Of a stretch of DNA of 64,000 bases, positions 7,801 through 15,178 are shown piece after piece; the stretch's first letter is position 1; each line of letters starts with the position of its first letter. The DNA is from Lachnospiraceae bacterium. GTDB taxonomy: Bacteria > Bacillota > Clostridia > Lachnospirales > Lachnospiraceae. Both the position numbers and the translations under genes were made by a program. Location: NCBI GenBank assembly GCA_900199595.1, contig FZRB01000016.1:36151-100150 (forward strand). The letters are read 5' to 3'. Under the pieces are notes generated by a model that searched no databases, had not been told where the DNA came from, and saw nothing but the letters and a program-made list of their open reading frames with translations.

Positions 7801-7930
7801 ATTCACTACGTCTTTGTAGTAATCTAAAACGCATTCATGAAGCTCGCGCTTCGCGCTCTACTGTCTGCTTACGCAGACGCTTCATTTCATGCATTTTCGA
7901 TTCCTGCTTCGCAGGTACGCTGATTTTGCC
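7801..7930. repeat. Cluster of short perfect hairpins downstream of tRNA-Leu
   Basis: The 295-nt gap between greA and tRNA-Leu holds no gene but several compact palindromes: ACTAC/GTAGT (7805-7820), GCGC-TTC-GCGC (7846-7856), GTCTGC-TTAC-GCAGAC (7863-7878) and CCTGC-TTC-GCAGG (7903-7915). On the minus strand an imperfect direct repeat TGAATGCRTTTT occurs twice (near 7795 and 7830). The style (3-4 nt loops, often TTC) matches the larger array at 63.5 kb, so I read it as a dispersed intergenic repeat. Confidence 0.5.
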
Positions 7931-8005
7931 ACAAAGCGTCCTTGTGAGCAAGCTCCCAGTCCGCTTTTTGTCAATCTCAGCTACTACAAATACTAATTCC
8001 CTTTT

Positions 8006-8090
8006 TGCAGATGACGGGACTCGAACCCGAACCCACGTAATGTGGACATGAACCTGAATCATGCGCGTATACCAATTCCGCCACATCTGC
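8006..8090 (-). tRNA. tRNA-Leu, anticodon CAG
   Basis: Minus-strand cloverleaf: acceptor GCAGATG/CATCTGC (8090-8084 with 8013-8007) plus discriminator A; D arm with GGTATACGC; anticodon stem CATGA/TCATG around loop TTCAGGT, giving CAG; a long variable arm (TCCACATTACGTGG), as expected for Leu; T arm GGTTCGAGTCC. CCA is not encoded. It is transcribed alone from its own promoter. Confidence 0.95.
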
Positions 8091-8096
8091 ATATTA

Positions 8097-8152
8097 TAGC
8101 CACTGAACGATTGTAACATTTCAAATTCAAAGTGTCAACCTTTCAGTGGCTA
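8097..8152 (-). terminator. 11-bp inverted repeat enclosing the tRNA promoter
   Basis: TAGCCACTGAA (8097-8107) and TTCAGTGGCTA (8142-8152) are perfect reverse complements, and the whole tRNA-Leu promoter lies in the 34-nt spacer. It may serve as the terminator of the lipoprotein gene ending at 8194, although it lacks a T-run on the minus strand. Confidence 0.5.
8110..8138 (-). promoter_or_regulatory. Promoter of tRNA-Leu
   Basis: Consensus -35 TTGACA (8138-8133), a 17-nt spacer and -10 TACAAT (8115-8110) on the minus strand. The expected start is about 13 nt ahead of the mature tRNA 5' end. Confidence 0.85.
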
Positions 8153-8193
8153 TTAAAATTTATTTATTTTATTTTACAAAGTAAAGACGATAT

Positions 8194-9348
8194 TTATTTC
8201 TCTTCTGTTGTTCCGTAATCATCAACCATCTCGGTATTTCCGTCTGTTGAATCCTTTGCGTCTGTATCTGAAGCCTCAACCTGTACTGCATTATTATAAA
8301 CCAGGTCAACTACCTTCTTATATATTATTTCATAAGAGAAATCTTCATCTGTATATCCATAAGTCTGCTTAAGCTGCTCGATATCTGTCATTCCTGTCTG
8401 ATCAAGAAGTTCCTGCTTCTTAGCCTCTATCTCATCATCACCTGCTGCGATACCTTCTTTTTCAGCTATTGTAAGAATGATCATCTTCTCACGTATATAA
8501 TCCTCTACAGATGTCTTAACCTGTGTTTTAAAGGATTCTTCATCATATCCATAATATGAAAGATATGTTCCGAGATCTATTCCATTTGATTCTGCTGAAG
8601 AAGTAACACTTTCGATAAGATTATTCATACGATCTGTTACTTCCTGCTCAGGATATTCTGAAACATTTGAAGAATCAAGTACCTTATTAATTAATGTAGA
8701 CTTATCTGTCTCGAGATCTGACTCTGCATTATCCTTTTCCTTCTCTTCTCTCTTTGCCTTTTCGAATTCAGCAGTAGTCTTATATTCAGTTGCAGATGAA
8801 ACAAGCTTATCATCATATGTAGGAACTGTAGGTGTTGCAACTATATAGTTAAGAGTAGTAGCAAATACAGCAGCCTTGCCATTTAACTCATCATTACCAT
8901 AATCCTGAGGGAATGTAACCTTAACATCAAATGATTCCCCTGGCTTATGTCCTACTATCTGCTCATCAAAATTATCAATATAACCACTATTTCCAAGAGT
9001 GATTTCTGTTCCGGCACCCTGTGTACTTCCGCCACTGAACTCTGTACCATCTATAGATCCTACATAATCTATATTAACAGCATCTCCCATAGAAGCTTTT
9101 CTGTTCATTTCTTTATTTTCAATAGTATTATCAGATACAAGACTATCGATTTCTGACTGAATGTCGTCATCAGTTACTTCTGTATGAGCCGGAGTATATT
9201 CAACACCTTTATATTCTCCCAAAGTAACGTAACTGGAATATTTACTCTGCTTATCCTTTATTGAAGCTTCTTCTGCTTTTCCGCATCCTCCAAGAACTGA
9301 AAGCACCATAGCTCCAATCAATACAGCGCTAATCTTTCTGATTCTCAT
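8194..9348 (-). CDS. Trigger-factor-like peptidyl-prolyl isomerase lipoprotein
   Basis: A 384-residue exported chaperone-like protein. It has a lipoprotein signal with lipobox LGGC (Cys22), an FKBP-type PPIase domain (about 85-170: GDAVNIDYVGSIDGTEFSGG, VTFPQDYGNDELNGK) and a helical C-terminal domain like that of trigger factor (about 185-355). The ribosome-binding N-terminal domain of cytosolic trigger factor is replaced by the signal and a short linker, so it should act outside the membrane on secreted proteins. The tail is acidic and rich in Asp/Thr/Ser. The ATG at 9348 has AAAGGATG upstream. A single-gene unit. Confidence 0.88.
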   Translation of the reverse strand: MRIRKISAVLIGAMVLSVLGGCGKAEEASIKDKQSKYSSYVTLGEYKGVEYTPAHTEVTDDDIQSEIDSLVSDNTIENKEMNRKASMGDAVNIDYVGSIDGTEFSGGSTQGAGTEITLGNSGYIDNFDEQIVGHKPGESFDVKVTFPQDYGNDELNGKAAVFATTLNYIVATPTVPTYDDKLVSSATEYKTTAEFEKAKREEKEKDNAESDLETDKSTLINKVLDSSNVSEYPEQEVTDRMNNLIESVTSSAESNGIDLGTYLSYYGYDEESFKTQVKTSVEDYIREKMIILTIAEKEGIAAGDDEIEAKKQELLDQTGMTDIEQLKQTYGYTDEDFSYEIIYKKVVDLVYNNAVQVEASDTDAKDSTDGNTEMVDDYGTTEEK

Positions 9349-9487
9349 AATCTCATCCTTTCATTGTAATGACATTTTTCAACCGTATGATAATAACACA
9401 TTACTTTTTAAAAATAAAGCAATTTTTGTGATAATATTGTTAAATACGGCATTTTTTAGTGTTTTGGGTGTTTTTTCAGAACAATCA

Positions 9488-9496
9488 TGCTATACT
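9488..9496 (+). promoter_or_regulatory. Extended -10 upstream of dut
   Basis: TGC-TATACT at 9488-9496 is an extended -10 about 36 nt before the dut start. No good -35 is visible. Confidence 0.45.
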
Positions 9497-9531
9497 GTAG
9501 CATTATAAAGCATCAGAAAAGAGAAAAAACT

Positions 9532-9981
9532 ATGATCAATTCTTCACAAATTAATATTGTAAAAATCAATCCAAATGCTGTTATCCCTACCTATGGCTCA
9601 GAATACTCCGCAGGTGCTGATCTCTATGCATGCCTGGACGCTCCCATAGCTATCGCTCCGAACGAAACAATTCTTGTTAAAACAGGACTTAAAATGGAGC
9701 TTCCCACCGGCTATGCAGGATTAATATATGCGAGAAGCGGTCTCGCAACAAAAAAAGGACTTGCCCCTGCAAACAAGGTCGGAGTTATTGATTCTGATTA
9801 CAGAGGTGAGATAATGGTATCTCTTCATAACCATTCTAAGGAAGAGCAAATAATAGAGCCCGGCGAAAGAATCGCCCAGCTTGTGATCACCCCTTATATA
9901 AAAGGTATATTTAATGAAGTAACAGAGTTATCAGATACCGAACGTGGCGAAGGGGGCTTCGGTTCAACCGGAACCAGATAA
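9532..9981 (+). CDS. dut: dUTP diphosphatase
   Basis: A 149-residue trimeric-type dUTPase that hydrolyses dUTP to dUMP and PPi, keeping uracil out of DNA and feeding thymidylate synthesis. Conserved motifs in order: AGADLYA, ARSGLATKKG, GVIDSDYRGEI (catalytic Asp), GERIAQLV and the glycine-rich C-terminal arm GEGGFGSTGTR. I start at the ATG at 9532 (MINSSQ); an in-frame ATG 15 codons earlier adds a basic non-conserved lead that overlaps the promoter. One of only two plus-strand protein genes; it converges on the tubulin-like gene through a shared terminator. Confidence 0.95.
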   Translation: MINSSQINIVKINPNAVIPTYGSEYSAGADLYACLDAPIAIAPNETILVKTGLKMELPTGYAGLIYARSGLATKKGLAPANKVGVIDSDYRGEIMVSLHNHSKEEQIIEPGERIAQLVITPYIKGIFNEVTELSDTERGEGGFGSTGTR

Positions 9982-9984
9982 TAT

Positions 9985-10045
9985 GGTTAACATAAAAAGA
10001 TGACACTTTGAACCAGGTTCAAAGTGTCATCTTTTTATGTTAACC
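9985..10045. terminator. Perfect 30-bp bidirectional terminator
   Basis: The 30-base arms 9985-10014 and 10016-10045 are exact reverse complements around one base. Each arm contains AAAAAGATGACA or its complement, so a T-run follows the GC-containing core in both directions. It serves dut on plus and the tubulin-like gene on minus; its edge touches the latter's stop codon. It shares its core with 19438-19483 and 52820-52860. Confidence 0.9.
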
Positions 10046-12537
10046 TATCCCTGGGTATGCAGACCGAAGTAGGTACCTCTTGCCTGAACCTGGCCATAAG
10101 CCATTTCCATATCCATCGCGGATTCAAGCATATTTATTCTTACGCCTGAATAGATATTATCTGTAGTTATTATCTGCTCGCCTATATTTGTTGTAATTGA
10201 ATCTGCCTCTTCATTGTAAGGCTCTGCTGTAAGGATTTCCTTCATGGCAGATGAGAAATGCGGCATTGAATCCGGAAGTGATATGTACTTCTGGCTGATA
10301 ACCTTACTCTGGAAGCCATCCTTTAAGATACATAATCTCTTCTTCGCTGTCTTCTCCATGGCATTTGTAACAAATGCATGTGCAGCGCTCTTCATAACTC
10401 CGCGTCTTACCTCGCTGTCAAATGAAACAAACATTGCATTTATATCCTGCATAGTCGGATGCTTGTCAGCAAATGCTACAGCTATAACCTTTTCATTCGG
10501 ATATACTCCGAGTCCCAGCAGGAAGTTTTTATAAACATGCTCCATATCTGAAGCAATTGGAACAGCTCTGTCTCCATTGATATCAGCTTCATGGTTGACC
10601 ATCATGTTGATGATTCCGGTTCTGAACTGTTCTATACGTTCTTCTGTAACATAATCAGATGGAAGGAACTCATGTCTCTTAGCATCTGTCAGAGTATAGT
10701 CAACTATCTGTCTTCCTCTGTTTGCAAGATCCTCGACTGCATTTTTAAGATCCTGGCCAAACTGATCATAAGTATCACTTAACTGCTCTGCTCGCTGACG
10801 GAGCTGTCTGATAATATCACCGAAAACGTCCTGAGCATTAAGCTCATCCACCAGCATGGTTCTCTCCCTTGCCAGAGCATTCTTCAGGCACGCTTCATAA
10901 TATCCATTTTCTGTTTCTCTTTTTGCAGAAGGAAATGTAAAGAATCTCTTTTTAACTATCTGAAGTATAGAATCTACAATTCTTTCATATTCAGTAGTAG
11001 GCGTATACTGTGACAGCTTTGCTTCAAGATTCTTGGCTTCTTTTACCATTCCATCATCCTGATTGCAGCCGCCTATCCCCTTTGCTCCGATGATTCTCAT
11101 CGTTATGTAAGGTCCATAGGATCTCATATATTTTTCAATATTAGCATCAAGTGCCTGAGACATCTTGATACGAAGAGACTTTACTATAACAGGTATATCG
11201 GTCTGTACTGAATTAAGCGCCTGTGGAAGTGCAGTGCTCAGACGGTCAACTCTCTTCTTAATATCCTTATATAATGGTTTGGAATATTGTCCCGTCTTAA
11301 TAAGTCCGTTAACAGAAAGATCTATCTCATCACCCGGAGCACCTTCGAGGAATTTACGCATTTCTCCAAAGGTTGCCTGAATATCCTGCTCCATCTTTTC
11401 ATCCTTGGCAGGCATTCTGTTAAGTCTCGCATATGCCTCCTGAAATACGGAGTATTCAACTATATTCTCAATTCCCTGTATAGGAATCTTATAATCCGCT
11501 TCATTTATAACCTTGAAATATCCCAGCTTGCTCTTTTCAAAGAAGGAATCACGAAGCAGCTTACGTCTTCCGTTCTCATCGGCATCATCTATGTACTTAT
11601 TGTGTGCCAGTTTTGAAAGGAAATATGCTGTATCATTGTATATGACACCCTCCGGGATATATCCCTGCTCATCCTTTTTACCTGAAACAAGCATACATGA
11701 ATCAAATATATTCTCGCTCATACTCAGTCTGTGAGAAGTACTTTCAAATACATAACTCTTTCCTTCATATGCAGCCTGAATATAGTCAGAAACCTCTTTT
11801 AGAGTTGCATAACCATTTGCCAGAAGAAGAGTTCTTAACTCATCATTCTGGTAAATTTCCAGATTTGCAAAAAGCACATCCGGCATAAGCAGGCATCCGC
11901 CCACTCTGAAATTATCCCATTTACGGGACTTTGCGTAAGCTCTTATATTATAAGTTACATCTCCGAGAATTCCACTTCCTGTTCCACCACAAACACTGGA
12001 TACTAAAATAACATCAAGCTTTTTACTTACAGAATCACTGTAAAGATCCTCAAGCTTCTCAAAAAGCAGTATACGCATATCTTCATATGCATTTGAAAAC
12101 ATAAGACGACCTATCTGTCTGTTACCCTGCGCTCCTTCAGTACCTATATGAAGCTTAGGGAAATCAGGTCTCATCCACTTAGCAAGTGTATTCTGAACCG
12201 GCTGATTATTATATCCCTTTTCAAGTATATCCTCAAGATTCGGTCTATAGATACTCATTACTTCAAGTGCATTGAGTCCAAGTCCATCCTTGCTGCTCTT
12301 TATGGTTTCCTCCATTTCAGGAATATCAGAATCTATTAATAAATAATGTATATTATCTTCGGAATTGATTTCATCCTTCAGCATTCCCTTGAGTGCTGTT
12401 ACAACCTTGCCGCCAATTCCGCCAAGTCCTACTACAAGAAGATCTCCGTTGATTTTTTCTCCCTGTTCTTCCTTTCCAAATATTCGAACATCTTTTAATC
12501 TCGAAAACTCTTCCTTTTGTGTCTGAAGTAGAATCAT
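10045..12537 (-). CDS. Tubulin-superfamily (Tubulin_2-type) GTPase-like protein
   Basis: An 830-residue cytosolic protein. An N-terminal GLGGIGGK loop (37-44) and the tubulin/FtsZ signature SSVCGGTGSGILGD (about 180-193) define a nucleotide-binding tubulin-type domain over roughly the first 450 residues. The remaining ~380 residues are mostly helical, with charged coiled-coil-like stretches. It matches what I know as the Tubulin_2 group of large bacterial tubulin-like proteins, mostly uncharacterised, and is far longer than FtsZ (~400). Partner genes seen with some relatives (VWA, kinase or Ter-type genes) are not adjacent. It is monocistronic behind a palindromic control region. The start at 12537 has AAGGAG upstream. 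Polymerisation is unproven. Confidence 0.8.
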   Translation of the reverse strand: MILLQTQKEEFSRLKDVRIFGKEEQGEKINGDLLVVGLGGIGGKVVTALKGMLKDEINSEDNIHYLLIDSDIPEMEETIKSSKDGLGLNALEVMSIYRPNLEDILEKGYNNQPVQNTLAKWMRPDFPKLHIGTEGAQGNRQIGRLMFSNAYEDMRILLFEKLEDLYSDSVSKKLDVILVSSVCGGTGSGILGDVTYNIRAYAKSRKWDNFRVGGCLLMPDVLFANLEIYQNDELRTLLLANGYATLKEVSDYIQAAYEGKSYVFESTSHRLSMSENIFDSCMLVSGKKDEQGYIPEGVIYNDTAYFLSKLAHNKYIDDADENGRRKLLRDSFFEKSKLGYFKVINEADYKIPIQGIENIVEYSVFQEAYARLNRMPAKDEKMEQDIQATFGEMRKFLEGAPGDEIDLSVNGLIKTGQYSKPLYKDIKKRVDRLSTALPQALNSVQTDIPVIVKSLRIKMSQALDANIEKYMRSYGPYITMRIIGAKGIGGCNQDDGMVKEAKNLEAKLSQYTPTTEYERIVDSILQIVKKRFFTFPSAKRETENGYYEACLKNALARERTMLVDELNAQDVFGDIIRQLRQRAEQLSDTYDQFGQDLKNAVEDLANRGRQIVDYTLTDAKRHEFLPSDYVTEERIEQFRTGIINMMVNHEADINGDRAVPIASDMEHVYKNFLLGLGVYPNEKVIAVAFADKHPTMQDINAMFVSFDSEVRRGVMKSAAHAFVTNAMEKTAKKRLCILKDGFQSKVISQKYISLPDSMPHFSSAMKEILTAEPYNEEADSITTNIGEQIITTDNIYSGVRINMLESAMDMEMAYGQVQARGTYFGLHTQG

Positions 12538-12578
12538 ATCAGTTCTCCTTAGTTTCCCCTATAAATCATAACGTTAAT

Positions 12579-12584
12579 ATTATA
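12579..12584 (-). promoter_or_regulatory. -10 element of the tubulin-like gene
   Basis: TATAAT on the minus strand, about 42 nt before the start codon. Upstream is AT-rich without a clear -35. Confidence 0.5.
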
Positions 12585-12613
12585 CACTATTTCATACAAA
12601 AAACATATATTTA

Positions 12614-12655
12614 TTTGTAAAAGTTTTACAAAAGATTTACAAATCATTTACAAAC
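12614..12655. promoter_or_regulatory. Palindrome plus direct repeats, operator-like
   Basis: TTTGTAAAA-G-TTTTACAAA (12614-12632) is a perfect 9-1-9 palindrome. It is followed by two further half-sites ATTTACAAA at 11-base spacing (about 12635 and 12646). The four iterations of TTTACAAA lie 30-75 nt upstream of the tubulin-like gene's -10, fitting a cooperative regulator. Confidence 0.55.
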
Positions 12656-12660
12656 ATAAA

Positions 12661-12689
12661 AGGAGGCACCGAAAACTACGATGCCTCCT
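12661..12689 (-). terminator. Terminator of fba
   Basis: AGGAGGCA (12661-12668) pairs with TGCCTCCT (12682-12689). On the minus strand TTTTATG follows. It lies 25 nt past the fba stop. Confidence 0.8.
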
Positions 12690-12713
12690 GATAAAATCAT
12701 ATATTTTCTATAA

Positions 12714-13577
12714 TTAAGCCTTGCCTGCTGAACCGAATACAGCTACACGATCCTTAACTTCATCTCTGATAGCCTGTGCTCCAGGAGCAAGAAGCTTACG
12801 AGGATCATAACCTTTACCCTGCTGATCCTTACCCTCTTCGATGTACTTACGTGTTGCAGCAGCGAAAACAAGCTGACACTCTGTGTTGACATTAACCTTT
12901 GCAACTCCCATAGAGATTGCTTTCTTGATCTGCTCATCAGGAATTCCTGAACCACCATGAAGTACAAGTGGAGTATTTCCTATCTCAGCCTTTACAGCTT
13001 CAAGAACCTGGAACTGAAGACCTTCCCAGTTATCAGGATACTTACCATGGATATTTCCGATACCACATGCAAGCATATCTACGCCGAGATCATTTATCAT
13101 CTTACATTCTGCAGGATCTGCACACTCACCTGTTGAAGAAACGCCATCTTCTTCTCCGCCGATTCCACCAACTTCTGCCTCAATAGAGATTCCTTTCTCT
13201 CTGCAGATAGCTACGAGTTCCTTAGTCTTCTCGATGTTCTCATCGATTGGAAGTGAAGAACCATCAAACATGATTGATGTAAAGCCTGCTTCTATACATG
13301 CCTTAGCACCTTCATATGAACCATGGTCAAGATGAAGTGCTACAGGAACAGTAATTCCAAGTGACTCGTCCATAGCCTTAACCATAGCAGCAACTACCTT
13401 GAAACCTGTCATATACTTTCCTGCACCCTCTGATACACCAAGTATAACAGGAGTCTTAAGCTCCTCACACTCAAGCAGAATTGACTTTGTCCACTCGAGA
13501 TTGTTAATGTTGAACTGTGCAACTGCATATCCGCCTGCAACTGCCTTCTCAAGCATCTCTTTAGCTGAAACTAACAT
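12714..13577 (-). CDS. fba: Class II fructose-1,6-bisphosphate aldolase
   Basis: A 287-residue zinc aldolase that interconverts fructose-1,6-bisphosphate with DHAP and glyceraldehyde-3-phosphate. Motifs: HLDHGSYE (zinc His and catalytic Asp, about 83-90), AEVGGIGGEEDG, a second metal His in GNIHGKYP, HGGSGIPDEQI and KVNVNTE. Length and ending (AVFGSAGKA) are typical of the Clostridia/Bacillus form. Strong GGAGG before the ATG at 13577; its own promoter and terminator make it monocistronic. Confidence 0.97.
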   Translation of the reverse strand: MLVSAKEMLEKAVAGGYAVAQFNINNLEWTKSILLECEELKTPVILGVSEGAGKYMTGFKVVAAMVKAMDESLGITVPVALHLDHGSYEGAKACIEAGFTSIMFDGSSLPIDENIEKTKELVAICREKGISIEAEVGGIGGEEDGVSSTGECADPAECKMINDLGVDMLACGIGNIHGKYPDNWEGLQFQVLEAVKAEIGNTPLVLHGGSGIPDEQIKKAISMGVAKVNVNTECQLVFAAATRKYIEEGKDQQGKGYDPRKLLAPGAQAIRDEVKDRVAVFGSAGKA

Positions 13578-13654
13578 TTTGTTACCTCCGTAAATAATAT
13601 TTTAATAACGGCCATTGTTAGATTACCTTAACCGTCACTTAAGTCGCACCTAAG

Positions 13655-13683
13655 ATTATAACGCATTCTTTATCTTAAAACAA
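13655..13683 (-). promoter_or_regulatory. Promoter of fba
   Basis: TTGTTT (13683-13678), a 17-nt spacer and TATAAT (13660-13655) on the minus strand. The -35 abuts the stop of the upstream membrane-protein gene. Confidence 0.8.
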
Positions 13684-13684
13684 C

Positions 13685-14584
13685 CTATTTTCTCTTTCCG
13701 AAGAGTCTCAGAAGCTTCAGGAACAGATTTATGAAATCAAGATACAGCTGCATAGCGCCATATAATGCAATCGTATTATCAGACAGCCCTGAATAAGACT
13801 GTGACATCTTAACGATTCTGTTAACATCGTATGCTGTAAATCCCATAAATACAGCAACGCCGATAATGGTTACAACAAAATCAACTGCTGATGAACCAAT
13901 AAAAATGTTTATAACCGATGAAATAATTATACCCATCAGTCCGGCTATGAGAATACTTCCCAGACTGGTCAGATCTCTCTTTGTTACTGCACCGAGAAAT
14001 GCCATGATTCCGAATACAAGGGATGTAGTAAAGAAAACACTTATTATTGAGGATAACTCAAATGCCATAAAAATAACTGAGAAAGTCAGTCCGTTTATTA
14101 TTGCATACGCCGCAAAAAGAACTGCAGCAAGAACTACATTATCTTTTTTCATGGCTGAAGTACAAGCTATTACCACAGCAAATTCCATCACAAAGATAAC
14201 TATTATTCCAACTCTTCCTAATGCAAATATTGTAGCTAAAAGTTCCTGAGAAGAAACAACAAATATCGAAGTAATACCTGTAAGCAGAAGTGCAATAAAC
14301 ATATACAGGAAAGATCTTCCCAAAATGGAATTAAGAGCTTCAATTCCAAGAGCAGCGCCATGACCTGCTGTACCATTCAGGTTGAATCCTGTCTGCATCT
14401 GTGCCTGCTGCGCACTATACATCTGATCATAATATGAATCATAGTATGGATTCTGTCCATTATTCTGCGGCTGTCCGTTATACGGATTCTGACTGCCATT
14501 CATAAGCTGATCCTTGTATGGATTCTGACCGCCGAATGGAGATTGATTAGAATTTGAATTATTGTTTGTGTAATAATCACTCAT
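13685..14584 (-). CDS. Bax inhibitor-1 family membrane protein with Asn/Gln-rich N-terminus
   Basis: A 299-residue protein. Residues 1-65 are a low-complexity Asn/Gln/Tyr/Pro/Gly segment (NPYNGQPQNNGQNPYYDSYY). Seven hydrophobic spans follow, with the family hallmark near the end (GAMQLYLDFINLFLKLLRLFG). Bacterial BI-1 (YbhL/YetJ-like) proteins are pH-sensitive calcium-leak channels; calcium transport here is inferred from family. It starts 20 nt after the thioesterase gene and probably shares its transcript. Confidence 0.88.
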   Translation of the reverse strand: MSDYYTNNNSNSNQSPFGGQNPYKDQLMNGSQNPYNGQPQNNGQNPYYDSYYDQMYSAQQAQMQTGFNLNGTAGHGAALGIEALNSILGRSFLYMFIALLLTGITSIFVVSSQELLATIFALGRVGIIVIFVMEFAVVIACTSAMKKDNVVLAAVLFAAYAIINGLTFSVIFMAFELSSIISVFFTTSLVFGIMAFLGAVTKRDLTSLGSILIAGLMGIIISSVINIFIGSSAVDFVVTIIGVAVFMGFTAYDVNRIVKMSQSYSGLSDNTIALYGAMQLYLDFINLFLKLLRLFGKRK

Positions 14585-14604
14585 ATTATTTTCCTCCTAA
14601 AACA

Positions 14605-15090
14605 CTAAAAACCTTCTACTCTTCTTTGTCGTCTAACTTCAAGCCTCTTCTTAGCACCTTCCCACTCAGCCTTCTCAGCCTCTGTCTCCAGAGTAAGACC
14701 GTACTTAAGCGGAAGGGGCTTTCCGTTATCATCCACATTAACCTCTGTGAAGTATGCCCTGTTGATCACTCTGCGGATTCCTGTATCACGTTCCTCCACA
14801 TATACATCCACTCGAACCTCCATGGAAGTTCTTCCAACATACGTGAGTTTTGCTCTTATTACAATTATCTCATTGATAAATGCGCCCTTTTTAAACTGGA
14901 GATTATCAATAGCTGCTGTAGTAACATAACCTCCACAGTGGCGGGTAGCAGCTATACCTGCAACCTCATCCATCCATTCCATCAGACGTCCTCCGAAGAG
15001 TCGTCCATTTCCGTTTATATCCTCGTGCTGGATACATTTCATCCATTCCGTGCGGGAATCTTCTACCGTCTTATAACTTTCATATGGCAT
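14605..15090 (-). CDS. Acyl-CoA thioesterase (hotdog fold)
   Basis: A 161-residue single-hotdog acyl-CoA hydrolase of the YciA/BACH type: N-x-NGRLFGGRLMEWMDEVAGIAA (catalytic Asp in the long helix), then VTTAAIDNLQFKKGA and VGRTSMEVRVDVYVEE. It cleaves acyl-CoA to free acid and CoA. The start is the ATG at 15090 (MPYESYK) with AAGGAA seven bases upstream. The C-terminus is basic (RRQRRVEGF). Confidence 0.85.
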   Translation of the reverse strand: MPYESYKTVEDSRTEWMKCIQHEDINGNGRLFGGRLMEWMDEVAGIAATRHCGGYVTTAAIDNLQFKKGAFINEIIVIRAKLTYVGRTSMEVRVDVYVEERDTGIRRVINRAYFTEVNVDDNGKPLPLKYGLTLETEAEKAEWEGAKKRLEVRRQRRVEGF

Positions 15091-15118
15091 AACTTTTTTC
15101 CTTACTATATAAAACAAA

Positions 15119-15144
15119 CTAGCGGATGGTTACCCATCCGCTAG
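15119..15144 (-). terminator. Terminator of the hydCBA operon
   Basis: CTAGCGGATGG (15119-15129) and CCATCCGCTAG (15134-15144) form a perfect 11-bp stem with loop TTAC. On the minus strand TTTGTTTTA follows. Confidence 0.85.
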
Positions 15145-15178
15145 CTATTATATCCTTTTACATTATTATTGTAAAGAA

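Noticed and set aside
7835..8119. 94-residue open frame on the minus strand
   Set aside because: It reads straight through tRNA-Leu and the hairpin cluster; no family likeness.
14554..15144. 196-residue plus-strand frame
   Set aside because: Antisense to the thioesterase gene, with no conserved motif and no ribosome site.
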